Below are positions 24,400 through 35,923 of a stretch of DNA of 64,000 bases, piece by piece. The notes under the pieces are model-generated. The model did not search any database. It was not told the origin of the DNA and saw nothing but the letters and a program-made list of their open reading frames with translations. The DNA comes from Boletus sp. NGJ (Eukaryota; Basidiomycota; Agaricomycetes; Boletales; Boletaceae): NCBI GenBank assembly GCA_019096195.1, contig JAGTXK010000091.1:310001-374000 (forward strand). Direction: 5' to 3'. Numbering within the stretch: the first letter of the stretch is position 1; every line of letters begins with the position of its first letter. The translations under genes were made by a program, and so were the position numbers.

Positions 24400-25383
24400 T
24401 CAATACCTGAGCAAGAAATTCCCGACCACCTCCATGAACCTTTCTGTCTCCTCCAACTGCGGGACGTGCGCCGAGTGGGCAAATTGAATCCATTTGACCT
24501 TGGGGATGCATTGGAAGTATGGTTCGACGGCCATGTCACTCGCTTCGTCGTAACGCCCATTCAGAAGCAATGTGGGGACGTTTATCTTGTGAAGGTCATC
24601 GATAATGCTCCAAGTTTTGAGCGAACCGACGATATGGAACTCGTTCGGTCCATTCCTAACCAAGCAAGCAAAGTCAGGACATAGTCCACGGAGAGACGAT
24701 ACTTACATGGTCATGTACACCGTCGGATCCTTTTCCGTCCACTCGAGGGCAACTTTGAGGGATTGAGGCATAGGCTTCAATCTGCATAGGAAGTGTGCAT
24801 AGAAGACCTGAGTTGCTTCGAGGTAGTCCTCGTGAGTAGTGGTAGCTTCTGCCTCATGTTTGTTGAGCACATCCTGGACTTGTTGGGGTAATTGAAGCCT
24901 CAGAAGTGCTGCTGCCTTCATCCACAACTCCATGCTCGCAGGGGAATCAGCGATGATAAGCTTGTGTAATCCCTTGGGTTGCTGAGTTGCGAAGATGGCA
25001 GCAAGCATGCCTCCCCAAGACTGACCCAGCACGTCGTAATCATCATGGATGTCCAAGTGATCCAATAGGTTGTGGAGCTCGTCGACGAACAAGTTTGTGG
25101 TCCAGAAATCAGTATCGCCATTCTTCTCGGGGAGATGGGTGGAACGACCGTTGCCGAGCTGGTCATAGAGGACGACAGGGATGGCGTGGAGGGTAGTCAA
25201 TTGAGCGACGATTTCGAGATACTCATGCGCGCACCCTGGGCCGCCGTGGAGCACGACGAGGGGCCGGATGCCAGACTTGAGGTTACCAGAGACCTTGTAC
25301 CAGGTCTTGCAAGGCTTGTCTGCAGCTGGCACTGCGAATGGTGCCTCTCCTTCGACGAAATTAGGAAGGTTGACAGAGGACAT
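24400..25383 (-). CDS. Proline iminopeptidase-type alpha/beta hydrolase
   Basis: The start at 25383 reads MSSVNLPNFVEGEAPFAVP. The open frame extends upstream to 25512, but this Met best fits the family. Key elements are VVLHGGPGCAHEYLE (oxyanion HGGPG), YDQLGNGRSTH, the nucleophile elbow VLGQSWGGMLA (GxSxG), a cap domain, and after an intron LLLNGRYDEASD and FAHSAHVPQLEE, which supply the Asp and His of the triad. This set matches fungal prolyl aminopeptidase or L-amino-acid amidase-like enzymes of family S33. Exact substrate preference (N-terminal proline or other small amides) cannot be told. There is no signal peptide, so it is probably cytosolic. Two main exons. Confidence 0.83.
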
Positions 25384-26966
25384 CGCGAGTCTGTTGTAAG
25401 CAAGGTCAGGCGCAACCCTTAACATTGCTAAACCGCTCACCGGTTTGTTCGTGGAGCGTCTGTTGTAGAAGCTTGGTGTGCGATGGATCGTTAAATTTGT
25501 ATCACGCCCCACGCACCCTCGTTGGTGGTGCTATTTTTCTCCGGGGTCAGTGCCCGACAAGGGCTCTGCTGCCGCGTTTGGTGGGGAAATTCCGACGGGT
25601 ACCACGTTTAGGTCAGGAGATGTCTCCAGTCGCTGCCATGAATGACTGGTGACCATTATTATGTACGTGTGGTGGGCCACATAAGCCAGCGGTGAAATAT
25701 GCAGTGAGTGCTGAAAGTGAAACAGTCAGGTAGGCACAGCCAACATGCCACAACTATAACTGAGCGGTTGCACGAAACATCAGACACACTAGGGAATGTC
25801 ACAGGTATACCCCTGTACCGGACGTACCCTCGGGAATGGGTACAGGCCTGAACGTGGGTAGAGATTCCCGTACCAACAGGTATTGTGTGATGTCGAGCAC
25901 ATAGAGCTTAAGATTTAGATGTATCTATTACAATATGCACGGATTTCTCACAGAGTGCAATATCGATTCACGAAAATCAACAAGGTGTGATAAGACATTT
26001 AACTATCCTTCCAGGCTCCAACTCGACAGTGGTGCCGCTCGACTCCATGCTGGGCTTTTTCCGGACATTCTTGCCGACTGCCCTGAAGATGTCGATGGAG
26101 GCGTGATGCCTGTCCAAGCGCGAGGTACCATTGGGGACACCATTCTCCACGTAGTCCGAACATGAGGAGAGCCCAGACAAGTCCCCGTAGACACTCCGTG
26201 TGCCCCAGCCTCTGCCACGGAGTTTCGACCATTTTATTTGACGTTGAGGACATGGCAGGGACAAGCATGGTGTGGACCACAGAGGTATGCGACGTGGCAT
26301 CAGAGCGACTGGGCTTGTAGTCCTCCTTGACCAAAGGGGAGTCAGGTATCGAGGGCACGGGTGGAATGTAGGAATGACCTGACAGACACTGCGTCTGACA
26401 TGTCATTCTGAGCCAGCTGGATTAATCGTCGTTGGGGGTCGTCTGTTCCAGGCTGCAAAGAAAGCGCACTCGGGGCAACATTGGAGAGGGTTAAATGTGA
26501 AGCCAGTGAAAGCGATGGCTTGAGGCCAGGCCTCGCACATTAGCTGAAGATGGCTGTGCAGTGATTTCGGCACAAGCAGCCGGCGAGCGGGCCGGGAAAT
26601 TTTTGCAGGGGCAGCCAATCAGCGATCGAATTTTCAGTTCCGCCCTTCACGCCTGCCGAACAGGTACTTTACACGATTTTTTGCACTTTACATGCCATCC
26701 CTACGCATTCATGTCAATGTGCGCGGACGCTGGTCGCATTTCTTTCCGAGTGAGCTTCATCGTCTCGTCTAGCACAATGTACTCCTTCGAAGCTTTCAGC
26801 AGTTACTGCCTTCCGACGGATTACGTAATCAATTTTATCTGTAAATTTCTCAAGCAAGTATTCCCAGTTCAAGTTAGCTTTATCAACTTGACGTGTCATC
26901 CTGCTGTCTCAGCGTCTCTTGCGTTCTGGCACGCCTCCCTCTAGCCAACCAGGCAGAAATTTGCCA
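25384..26966. other. Intergenic region of 1.6 kb with unassigned open frames and inverted repeats
   Basis: No gene here is convincing. A 135-codon minus-strand frame (25999-26406) overlaps other frames of 76-107 codons on both strands. None has a recognisable motif or clear splice structure. Positions 25812-25846 hold an 8-bp perfect inverted repeat (CCTGTACC/GGTACAGG) around a 19-nt loop, and a second pair (GGGAAT 25832-25837, ATTCCC 25865-25870) overlaps it. This could be a small mobile-element remnant or the long upstream region of the peptidase and J-protein genes. Confidence 0.35.
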
Positions 26967-27723
26967 ATGCCAGTTGGATTGACGTTGTATGATGTCCTTG
27001 GCATACCAACCGATGCGACCACAGAAGATGGTTCGTCTCTCTCATTCTTTCTATGCCAGCTTTCTTATGTAGCCTTCCCGCAGTGAGGAAGGCGTACAAG
27101 ACAAAAGCACTCGAAACACACCCAGATAAGCTCGAGCCAACAGCGAGCGACCGGGAGCGGAGAGCTGCCGAGGGCAAGTTCAGAAACGTATGAATATCGT
27201 GGAGTTGCGCGTCTACCCTGTGTGCTCTTCAACTCATACTGAACGTCTGCAGGTTTGTGAAGCCTTCCAGGTTCTCAGCGACCCGACCAAGCGAAAGGTC
27301 TATTTTGTGCTCACCATGTGCGCTATCGTTAATAAGCATCGTTCTCCAGGCCTACGATACGCGTATACAATACGCACAGCTGAACAAGCAAGCCTGGGAC
27401 GCCGAACGCGAGAAGCGGAACAAAGAGCGCGAGGAATGGGCACGGCAAGCGAAAGAACGGAGCGAGGCCCGTATGAAGGCACGGGCTGATTTGTACGAGA
27501 ACATGCGCAAGATCAAGGAACAGAAGGAGGTGCATACAAAGCTGGTAGAACAGTTTTACCAGGAGCTTCGCGATCGGAATCCAGAGTGGGAGATCAGGAA
27601 ACAGGAGGCTCTCAAGGTACCCATTTTCCGTCATTCTTTAGCAGCATGCTCATGTGGCCGCCCTTGTAGCGCAAAGAGATGCGAGACAAGGAACAATTAT
27701 CCGCACGACACTCCACCCGTTAG
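26967..27723 (+). CDS. J-domain protein, Cwf23/DNAJC17-like
   Basis: Start at 26967: MPVGLTLYDVLGIPTDATTED, an intron, then VRKAYKTKALETHPDKLEPT with the HPD loop, then the rest of the J-domain, CEAFQVLSDPTKRK, joined across an intron to YDTR. A long charged helix follows (residues about 95-180: NKQAWDAEREKRNKEREEWA and RMKARADLYENMRKIKEQKE). The last exon gives KEMRDKEQLSARHSTR. An N-terminal J-domain followed by a basic coiled coil and nothing else fits the spliceosome-linked Cwf23/DNAJC17 group, although I see no C-terminal RRM. The alternative is another small class C J-protein. About five exons. Confidence 0.72.
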
Positions 27724-28030
27724 CAACTTTTTATGGCCGTATTCTTATATCCCTTTGCCAGAGTTTTGTCTATTTCAGATCTGTTGTACTATACTGTTTC
27801 GTGGTCGTTCCCTTCTTACATTTCTACACTCACCCTCCCACCCTTCCTTTGAACTTTCCCCCATTCGTTTTATTTAATTCGGTGTACATAGCTGTGCATA
27901 TTCTGTTTATCGTGTGTGTTGGGTTTGCCTTTGTAATAAAATGCGACACCTTCCTATTCTTCCGTGGCCAGGTTGCCCACAGTAAGATTAGCATGACCTG
28001 TTGGATGGTTTGAAGACCTTGCTCACCAAG
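27724..28030. other. Convergent intergenic gap
   Basis: About 300 bp of T-rich sequence between the J-protein and OHCU decarboxylase stop codons, holding the two 3' ends. No gene seen. Confidence 0.45.
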
Positions 28031-28729
28031 TCACCCCATGCGAGCTTTAGCTAACCGGCTTTGGGCAATCCTTCCGACATCCTCGACCGCCCTGTCGAGT
28101 TCCCGACGCCAAACGTGACTGCATGTCTCGATGGGCACGAAACTTTCTATGGATGGCTCGTCGGGTGATAGAGAATGCGTGATTCTGAGCTTGTCCTCCA
28201 TCTCTTCCGCGATCACAGCACGGCTTCGACCATTGACGAACGTGATGTATCGTAGCCCGGGGTATGCATGCTCATAGCACGCATTCAGATGTGCGAGGCG
28301 CGCGAGGACCTCTGGAGGGGTCGGCTGTAATATGCTTCCACTCTGCTCCTTGGAGCTTAGGACGGAAAGGTTCTTTGTCTCCCCGATCCTGGGATGCCCT
28401 CCAACGAACTGGGCCTGAAGCTCTGGATCCCAGCTCCGAATAATGTCCATAGACCTGCTGAGGGCGCTCTCGATATCGGAACGGTGGTACACGCGGGGCG
28501 TGTCGCGCTGGGTAGCGAGCAGCTCGGGGAGCAGATGTTGTGCGAGGACATCAGAGTGTTCAAAGAGGGTGATCAAGACGTCTTTAAGCGCTTGCTCGCC
28601 GTCTTGCTCGCCATCGTGGACGTGCGCGGACATCTCGCACGTCGATGAGCCTAGCGGTAAAAGAATCTGATAGCGAGCGCTGCCCTTCCGGACCGTCGGA
28701 CGGCGTTTAGGTTTCCCTGGCTTGTTCAC
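28031..28729 (-). CDS. OHCU decarboxylase (purine catabolism)
   Basis: The motif FVGGHPRIGETKNLS, with catalytic His and downstream Glu, is diagnostic for 2-oxo-4-hydroxy-4-carboxy-5-ureidoimidazoline decarboxylase, the enzyme after urate oxidase and HIU hydrolase that releases S-allantoin. Also typical are ITLFEHSDVLAQHLLPEL near the N-terminus, RLAHLNACYEHAYPGLRYIT, and the FVNGRSRAVIAEEMEDKL helix. The length, 232 residues, is longer than the bacterial enzyme (about 165) because of a basic N-terminal extension (NKPGKPKRRPTVRKGS) and a long acidic insert. The start could instead be an internal Met at 28633. There is no obvious peroxisomal targeting tail (it ends KARMG). It is head-to-head with the oxidoreductase gene, 113 bp apart. 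Confidence 0.85.
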   Translation of the reverse strand: MNKPGKPKRRPTVRKGSARYQILLPLGSSTCEMSAHVHDGEQDGEQALKDVLITLFEHSDVLAQHLLPELLATQRDTPRVYHRSDIESALSRSMDIIRSWDPELQAQFVGGHPRIGETKNLSVLSSKEQSGSILQPTPPEVLARLAHLNACYEHAYPGLRYITFVNGRSRAVIAEEMEDKLRITHSLSPDEPSIESFVPIETCSHVWRRELDRAVEDVGRIAQSRLAKARMG

Positions 28730-28842
28730 CTGGTCAGCAGACTCGGAGGTCTTCAGATGCCGATGTTAAACGATATCCGAGAAAATGGTCCTCACCGGGA
28801 CTCCGTTCTTCCCCATCACCTCCAGTCTTTGTGCAGCTTACC

Positions 28843-30421
28843 ATGGCATCAGCTCAACCTTTTGTCTTGCGCTGGGGAATCATCTCCACCGGTCAGATCT
28901 CGGCCGCCTTCGTAAGGGTGAGTTATCACAAGTTCAGACATACTCCATCCTTCTGATTAGGGCACTGTATTGAAGGACGCCCTCGTCGATCCCAAGACGT
29001 AGGCGAAAATGTTATGGGTTATGCTTCCCGCTCTCTGACTTATTCCTGTAGTCGTGATGTCCACGATGTAGTACACAAAGTCACCGCAGTCGGCTCCCGT
29101 AGCGTGAATCCAGCAGTCCAGTTCATCGCTGACCATGCAAACGGGGATCTGTCCATCAAGGCGTATGGCAGCTACGCAGAAGTCTATGCGGACAGCGTGA
29201 GTGTTCGTTTCCGCGTCGCAGCGTGAAACCCGTTGGTTCACAAAGAAATCACAAAGAACGTCGATGCCATCTACATTGGTTGGTGGCGATATTATTTTGT
29301 AGCTGAACCCAGCACCACTCACGGTGATACATCAGGTACTCCTCACACGATTCACTATGAAAACGCTTTGGATGGCATCAGAGCAAAGAAGCATATCCTC
29401 TGCGAGAAGCCAGTCACATCAAATGTTGCAGAACTCCAATCCCTCCTCGCGGCCGCGAAGGAACACGGCGTTTTCTTTATGGAGGCCCTCTGGACAAGAT
29501 TCCAGCCACTCACACTAGAGGTCAAGAAGATTGCGGAAAGCGGTGTCCTAGGTGAACCTGTTGCATTAACGGCTGACTTGTCTGGCGATTTCGGTCTGAG
29601 TAGTGAGTGACTGTATGATTGGCCGCGCTTGGCTGTCAATGACACGCACATCTCAGCGATTCCAACTACGCACCGAATTCTGGACCCTACGCTGGGAGGT
29701 GGGGCGCTGCTTGATCTGTAAGTAGAACGGTCGGCGGAAGACATGATCCATCTCACTTATGAATTGGTATTTAGTGGCCCTTACCCATTGATCTGGGCAC
29801 GTCAATTACTTTCCAGTCGTGACACCTAATCTCATCACTGCTTACAGGCCATCCTTGCGTTGTACGAACACCCTTCTAACAAGAGAGCGAAACCCTCGAA
29901 CGTCACAGGCACCATGCTCAAGACGCCGTTGACGGGAGTCGATCGCAATACCTCTTTCACAGTCACCTTCTCGCCCAACTCACCTTCCGCTCCAAATACG
30001 CTTGCAGCACAGGCAGTGTTGAGTTGCAACATTAATGTGGCTGCTTACCAAACTGGTGTTATTATTCGTTATGAGCGTGGAACGATTGCCATTGCTGCGC
30101 CCATCTATTGCCCAAAGTCGTTCACTGTACAATACTTCCAGGAGGGTAAGTCAGGGACCATTGTGAAAGAAGAGACGAGGAGGTTCGAATACGTCGGGGT
30201 TGGGTGGCACTTTGAGGCAGATGAAGTTGCGCGATGCGTGAGAGATGGGAAGGCGCAGAGCGACCTATGGGGGCATGACAAGAGTTTGTTGGAAATGGAA
30301 ATCTTCGACGAGGTAAGCCATCGAGCATGGGTGATTTTCGTCGACTTAGTTGCACCTGGAATTGTAGGTCAGACGCCAAAGCGGTTACAAATTCCCCCCT
30401 GGAGTTGAAAAGGTTCAATAA
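28843..30421 (+). CDS. Gfo/Idh/MocA-family NAD(P)-dependent oxidoreductase (dihydrodiol/D-xylose dehydrogenase type)
   Basis: Start at 28843: MASAQPFVLRWGIISTGQIS, an N-terminal Rossmann fold with GIISTG in place of GxGxxG. Then VTAVGSRSVNPAVQFIA and, after introns, DAIYIG|TPHTIHYENALDG and HILCEKPVTSN (the EKP motif with the catalytic Lys). Next come VFFMEALWTRFQPLTLEV, PTTHRILDPTLGGGALLDL and GPYPLIW, typical of trans-1,2-dihydrobenzenediol/D-xylose 1-dehydrogenases. The C-terminal sheet ends WHFEADEVARCVRDGKAQSD, then RRQSGYKFPPGVEKVQ. Fungal members oxidise xylose or related sugars, or act on diols; the exact substrate is not predictable. At least seven exons. Confidence 0.82.
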
Positions 30422-30686
30422 ACTGCCAGTCAACTGTGGTCAGTTGTTCGCGAGCGAGTTGGTCTAGCGGCTCGCCTGCAACCATACTAATCAGCCGTCG
30501 GAGAATGCATGTACACTGTACGATACCTGGAAGATTGAAATATTGTTTGCGTCATGCTCAACAGAACACGAGGGTACAAGATATTGTGGTGACCGTGAAG
30601 CATAAGAACTGCAATATTGATTTGTCACCATTAATGCGTTGCCTGTTACGGTACCACTACAAGCACACCGAAGGCAAGGCGATCCC

Positions 30687-31444
30687 ATGGCCGACAAATT
30701 GAACGTTTCGTTGGAACCGCACCTCCGAGACGCATTGGCAGCTCTTCTGCAAATCCTTCCAGAAGAAACCTCTCAGCAACTGACCCCCCGCTTGTCGTCC
30801 GAAGCCAGGGTGACACTTGTACCAGTCATCCCATACGAGCTCATTCTGAGGATATCGAGGTGGTGCCAGACTACAGATGGCAAGGCCGCCTTGCAAGATT
30901 GTTCCCCACCCCTCGACCCGCAGTCCTACACGATGGTCTCGCTGCTGGCCGGTACCCGCACGTCGCCCGAAAAGCATTTTCCTCCTTACTTAGCGAAAGA
31001 CCCTGAAGAGGATCAACGTCTGCGCACCAAGGAGAGAAAGGCTATCGCTACATTAATCAACGCTTTTTTGAGCGTCGTTGGAACCGGCGTTGCAACTTGG
31101 TGGGCAAGCGAACATACGGGGATGCAACTGGAATGGGTATGCGAACCGTCCATTCGCCTGTTGATACGTCAGTTTGACACAGCTGTCAATAGCGAGCGCT
31201 ATCGGCTGTTTGTGCTGCGCTAGTCGTCGCCTTTGCTGAGATCATACTATATATGATTTGGGACTCTCGACAAATGTCGAGCCCGCGCCAGCCTGCTCGC
31301 AAGTATGCCGTAGTTCAACTCAAGGATACTGCGGAGAGCAGTGGTGACCCCGACATTGTGCCTCAAGCATCGAGCACAGCTATCGGAGACACGAACCTCC
31401 GCCATCGGACTACTACGTCAGCGACGGAATCCATCATTTCATGA
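30687..31444 (+). CDS. VMA12: VMA12/TMEM199-type V-ATPase assembly factor
   Basis: Start at 30687: MADKLNVSLEPHLRDALAAL. The core IPYELILRISRWCQTT, SYTMVSLLAGTRTSPEKHFPP and KERKAIATLINAFLSV match the fungal Vma12/Vph2 domain. Two transmembrane segments are visible: LINAFLSVVGTGVATWWAS and, after a 55-bp intron from the GTATGC donor (31138-31192), SAVCAALVVAFAEIILYMIW. The C-terminal tail is Ser/Thr-rich and cytosolic. The protein sits in the ER membrane and, with Vma21 and Vma22, assembles the V0 sector of the vacuolar H+-ATPase. The Met at 30639 in the same frame is less likely. It is transcribed in the same direction as the oxidoreductase gene and converges on ETP1. Confidence 0.83.
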
Positions 31445-31652
31445 TATTCATTGGTATGTACTCGCTTGTTATCTCATGGTTTACCAAATCTTCTAAGTAG
31501 AATTAGAGGAATGGTATAGCAAAATTCGTGTTCTTCCTTGCGACAAGCGAAGGGCTTTGTTTCGTTTTATTCTGAAGTTTTAGAAAGGCAAATATCTCGG
31601 CGTAATGAGGGAGTCAACTTGTATCAAATACGGATCGGTGAACTGCTTCTCC

Positions 31653-33701
31653 TCATCCCTTCTTTCCCTTCTTTTTCTTGTTGACGGGTGCGGAAGGGGG
31701 TGGCAGCTCAATAGAACCTCCGGCTGCCTCAGCTTCAGCACCTTCGCCTTGTTCGATCTTCGTGCGTGCTTCCAAGAAGAACATGACATCCCTGAGTTGA
31801 TCTTGTAGCTCGGATATCTTCGCGTCGTGTTCCTGCTTTTGCCTCTCCGAGGATTCCGCCTTCTCCTTCATCTTTCCCAAGTTCTTGAGCAATCCCTCAC
31901 TAACCGCCTTCTCCTCCCTGAGCTCTTTCTCAAATTTCCGAGCGACCTCGGCAGCTTTATCCGCTCTTTTCTCCACCTTCTGCTTTTCTAGATGCATCGC
32001 CTCCAGTCTCTCCTCCTCTTCGCGGCAACGCAGCTTTTCCCATACCACTGCTTCGGCCCTTCCTTCTTCCGTTTCACGGCCAAGTTTCTGCACCATGCTC
32101 TGCAGCTCGTCGACCTGGGTCTTCAAGTGTTTGATTTGTTCTTCGTAGAAGGACCTCTGGGAATCGAGTTGAGATGTGAGCAGATATGAATATTCAATGC
32201 CGATAGCTTCTATCTTCTCTGCGCTAAGAGCATCGGCGTGACTTGGTCCCAGTGCACCATCGTCCCTGGAGTTTGTGCCCATGGAAGACGAGGCAGAGGG
32301 AAGCTCGACCAGCTTTCCATCTGCCTTGTTTTGGATCAGTCGGTGGACATACCCATCACCGGCATAGTCCCAAACACGCTGAGTCTCCAACTCAAGGGCA
32401 TAGAGATGTGTCGTATTTTCATAGTGGGCGTGGGCATGCGCACGACCGTACCTACCGCAGCCGATATTTCCGCAAATGAGGCATATCCAAAGATTTGTTG
32501 TAGATAGGCAATCGGCACAGGTTGAGATGGATGGTGTGGCTGCATTCGCAAATGGAACCGTACGTGAACGCGACGTCGTGGGATGGGAGGACAGCAACGT
32601 CTGAGAGTACCGACACACCGGACACCTATAATGTAGTTGTAAATTAACTCGAGGAATGCGTGAAGAATAGCGGACGAACCGGCTATCTCCCCATTTGCTG
32701 AGGCACATGCAGTGAAATGTGTGAGAGCAAGGAACAGTAATCAGGCCCGTCACCGCGGCATCCATTCTTTCGAGGCACACTGGACATGTTGGAAGTTCGT
32801 ATGTCAGGGACTGTGAAGAGCCCAAACGAGATATCGCTGCAGACACGGAGTCGTCTGTATCAATCTCCACGGACAAAACGCGTACGACATGACATGTCTC
32901 AGGCTGAGAATGGCTTGAGATGGCTCCCCATAAGCATCATAACAACTCACGTCCATCGAATTGAATGGCTTTCCATTGTAGGCTTCCACGAATTCCGTTG
33001 CTTCTTCCGACCGCCGAAATCTGATGAGAGCCATCGAACGGTTGGGCATAGAATCCCTGCAAGGAATATTCTGAGAAGTCACTATAAGCCTGAAGCGATA
33101 CCACAGGAAAAACACTGACCGGACCAAGCGGAGATGAGCCATTCCTTCCGCAGCCGGTGCAACAAATGCAAGAAAATCTGAGGGTGTCATCCATGCTGGA
33201 ACAGCGAGAACGCCCAGAGTGACTCCATCCGAGTTATCAAGGTTCACTGTTCTTGCAGAGGACGAAGACGCTTGCTTGTCGGCATCTGGCTGTCTATCAC
33301 AGTCGCGGTAAACATGCACAACCCCTTCCGGCAAGTTGGTGGAGCCAGACTTGGTACGAGAGTGTGGGATGAAAGTTGCAGTGGCAGGTCCTGTCGCCAA
33401 AACATTTTGAATGCCGTCAGGATTACTGCAGATGGCGCGCACCTCTGACGTTCTCATTCGTTTTACCTGTATAGACAGACATGTTCTCGAAATCGATCCA
33501 ATCCAGTCGGATAGGGCCGAATCTATAGTCTTTATGGGCGGGATTGAAGATCGCGTTCCTTCTCGAGGTTGGCCTCGCAGACTGAGATGGAAGACGCTCG
33601 AATACTGATTTCGGTAGGAAAGTATCGACAACGGGAGGGTGTGACTGAGATGTCTCTGCTTTTCTCTGCACGACGATCCGTATGCGATAGTAGCCGCGCA
33701 T
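31653..33701 (-). CDS. ETP1: ETP1/BRAP2-type RING and UBP-zinc-finger protein
   Basis: Start at 33701: MRGYYRIRIVVQRKAETS. Domains in order are the BRAP2 N-terminal region (MTPSDFLAFVAPAAEGMAHL, then FRRSEEATEFVEAYNGKPFN, an RRM-like fold), a RING finger (CPVCLERMD, VPCSHTFHCMCLSKWGDS, RCPVCRYSQ, with an intron inside it), a UBP-type zinc finger (CADCLSTTNLWICLICGNIG, CGRYGRAHAHAHYENTTHLY), a coiled coil of about 150 residues and a Lys-rich tail (KKKKGKKG). Mammalian BRAP2 regulates Ras/MAPK signalling; yeast Etp1 is needed for growth on ethanol and binds ubiquitin. It has all the expected domains. The start is 108 bp from the ataxin-10-like gene on the other strand. Confidence 0.87.
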
Positions 33702-33809
33702 TATGTTGCGGAGTGGTTCAGCATGTTGTTGACCAGTCAGCAACTTGAGGTTATCTAACTAGGGGTTAAAGCTATAATCGTGGAAATTATCTTGACTTTG
33801 ACCCAGACC

Positions 33810-35863
33810 ATGACGGACAGCGACGCATGCTCTGTCAATACAAACTTTCGCAGATTTTGTGACAGACTTCTCGTCAGGAAGGGTAAGGATGGCACCATGA
33901 TGACTGACACCGTGGCGTCGCTGGATAGTATGGCCAATGATCTCGCCCGGGACGAAAATCTCAGGTATGCACTCGGCATATATACACGGTCAAGTTGTTG
34001 ATTTAGAGATAGGATACAAATGGGCGCCAATAACCCATCGATATGGCCTGGCCTCCACCAAGCGTGGTCTACACTGGCTGAACAAGTTGCGTCTGACGAG
34101 AGTGATGCGTCAACTCGATCTCGAGTGATGAGCATCGCAAGGTTCACCAGAAACCTTGTCGCGGCTGTACCAAGCAACCAGCAGAATGCATTGTGAGCTC
34201 AGACAATCGTCTCTCGTGACAATGGGACCGATTCAAGTCTCAAGTGCGAGCGAACCTTCTCTGCGGCGCATCCTTCATGCTTATAGTTCCTGGTCAGTGG
34301 CACAGGATCCACAATGTGAGCGAAACTTCTCGTAGAAATGTAGTATCCAATCCATTTTTATATCTCGTACAGCATACACGGCTACTCGTATGATGATACA
34401 GACTCTATCGAACATGGTAACCTCGAACGATGGGCTCATGACCCGTCTATGGGAGACTTACCTGAATCTGCCCGAGGAACAGGTTGTGTTCATGTGAGTG
34501 GCGAGCTGGGTGAGGTTGTTATTCAGGTTTCTACCCTAACTATCTGAAGTCGGCTGCTGGGTTCCCCTGATACTCGAACTATTCAATCGCTTCTTGTGCT
34601 CTTGGTCAACTGTGTCCACGAGAACAACTACCGGCGGTACGCATCTTAGTGTTCTCCTTCTCTCTAGTCTTACCTCCCTTTTTAAACAAGGGGGTTGCTT
34701 GCTGAAACGCAAGTCGGTGCTAGGATATGCATCACAATCCTGGATCGTATGGTAACACTATATGACGCAGAAGAGTCTAGTGACGGGGGGGAAGCATTTA
34801 ACTATGGGTGAACTCGGGATTCCCATCACCCTGGATTGCGTACTGAACAACCCACCTAGGTATCATCTGTTTGCGCACGTGTTCAACGGCGGTTTTGCGC
34901 CGCAGTTGTATGCGAACTTGAAAGTGTACGTTTTCCTCCTATCTCTTCGAATGATGAGTGATCCGTGGTACTGGAAGTGCGGAAGAAATAATTGCACCTC
35001 ACCAAACCACACTACTCAAGCTATTAGATTCGTACCTCCACTCCTCACATTCGTGGACGGCACTCGTGGGGATGTGCCCTATGCTGACAGCATGTTTTTT
35101 CGAGCTTTGCACGTTTTCTACCCAGGCAATCAGGAAATCGATTGGAACAGGGTCAGTAGATAATGTGGCTGGTTGCAGTGGAGATTTGTCAGGTCACGGT
35201 AGCTTTGATCTCCTCCTACCAAAGGCGTGCGAGGCGCTTGTGCTCGTGACCCAGTGTCTTGTCAGCGCCATGCTCGAGTTCGAAGGGCATCACATCGCAA
35301 CGAACTCAAAGGATGATTTGTCGCTGCTCATTCGTGGTGCGGTTTCGCCACATGGTCAAGAAATGGCGGCGTGTGCCATAGGTAAGTCAGATGTCAAATC
35401 TTACATGACAGCGTGGATGGACTGGGATATTACCACAGAACTGCTGCGGCTTCTGGATGTTTTTCTGCCGCGGATTAATTTCGGGAAACCAGTTCCATCT
35501 TCCGAGCCCGTCCAAAGTATTCCCGAGGCCACAGATCCAACAGGATTCTCGTGTGTAAAACGTGATCTCGTGCGACTACTGGGCATTTTGTGCCACAAAG
35601 ATAGAAAGATACAGGATTCTATTCGCAATTGTGAGGGTATCACTGTGATTATGAACATGTGTGTCGTGGATGAACGCAATCCCTGTGCGTCGCCCCCAAT
35701 TTGCCCTTCGGATCGTCCTGGAATAATACAATGATCAGATCTGCGTGAACATGCCATACTCACACTTAAAAATCTCCTCAAGGATAACGAAGAGAATCAA
35801 AACGTGGTGAACAGTGTCCAACCTTCTGAAGGGTGGGACCGAGACGGAATGTTACAGAGGTAA
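33810..35863 (+). CDS. Ataxin-10/CTR86-type armadillo-repeat protein
   Basis: The N-terminal exon starts MTDSDACSVNTNFRRFC. Internal exons encode helical repeats such as MMIQTLSNMVTSNDGLMTRL, LLGSPDTRTIQSLLVLLVNC, CITILDRMV and FDLLLPKACEALVLVTQCLV. The C-terminus is the clear signature: FSCVKRDLVRLLGILCHKD, RNCEGITVIMNMCVVDERNP, then, after a 56-bp intron, YLREHAILTLKNLLKDNEE. This matches the ataxin-10 domain found in human ATXN10 and yeast Ctr86. It is a cytosolic helical-repeat protein of incompletely known role. I could not fix every middle exon (34.6-35.2 kb), so the internal structure is approximate. It converges on LEO1, with only about 60 bp between the stops. Confidence 0.78.
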
Positions 35864-35923
35864 CTGTGTTGGTGTATATAAATGGAACGTACGTGATGGG
35901 CAAATGAAAAACAACCAAGTACT

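Noticed and set aside
25999-26406. A 135-codon minus-strand frame in the 1.6-kb gap, and overlapping 76-107-codon frames.
   Set aside because: Several frames are open together and none has recognisable content or splice sites, so none can be called a gene.
30440-30500. GTTGGTCTAGCGGCTCGCC looked like a tRNA D-arm and anticodon-side start.
   Set aside because: No GTTCGA-type T-arm and no pairing acceptor stem within 100 bp, so it is not a tRNA.
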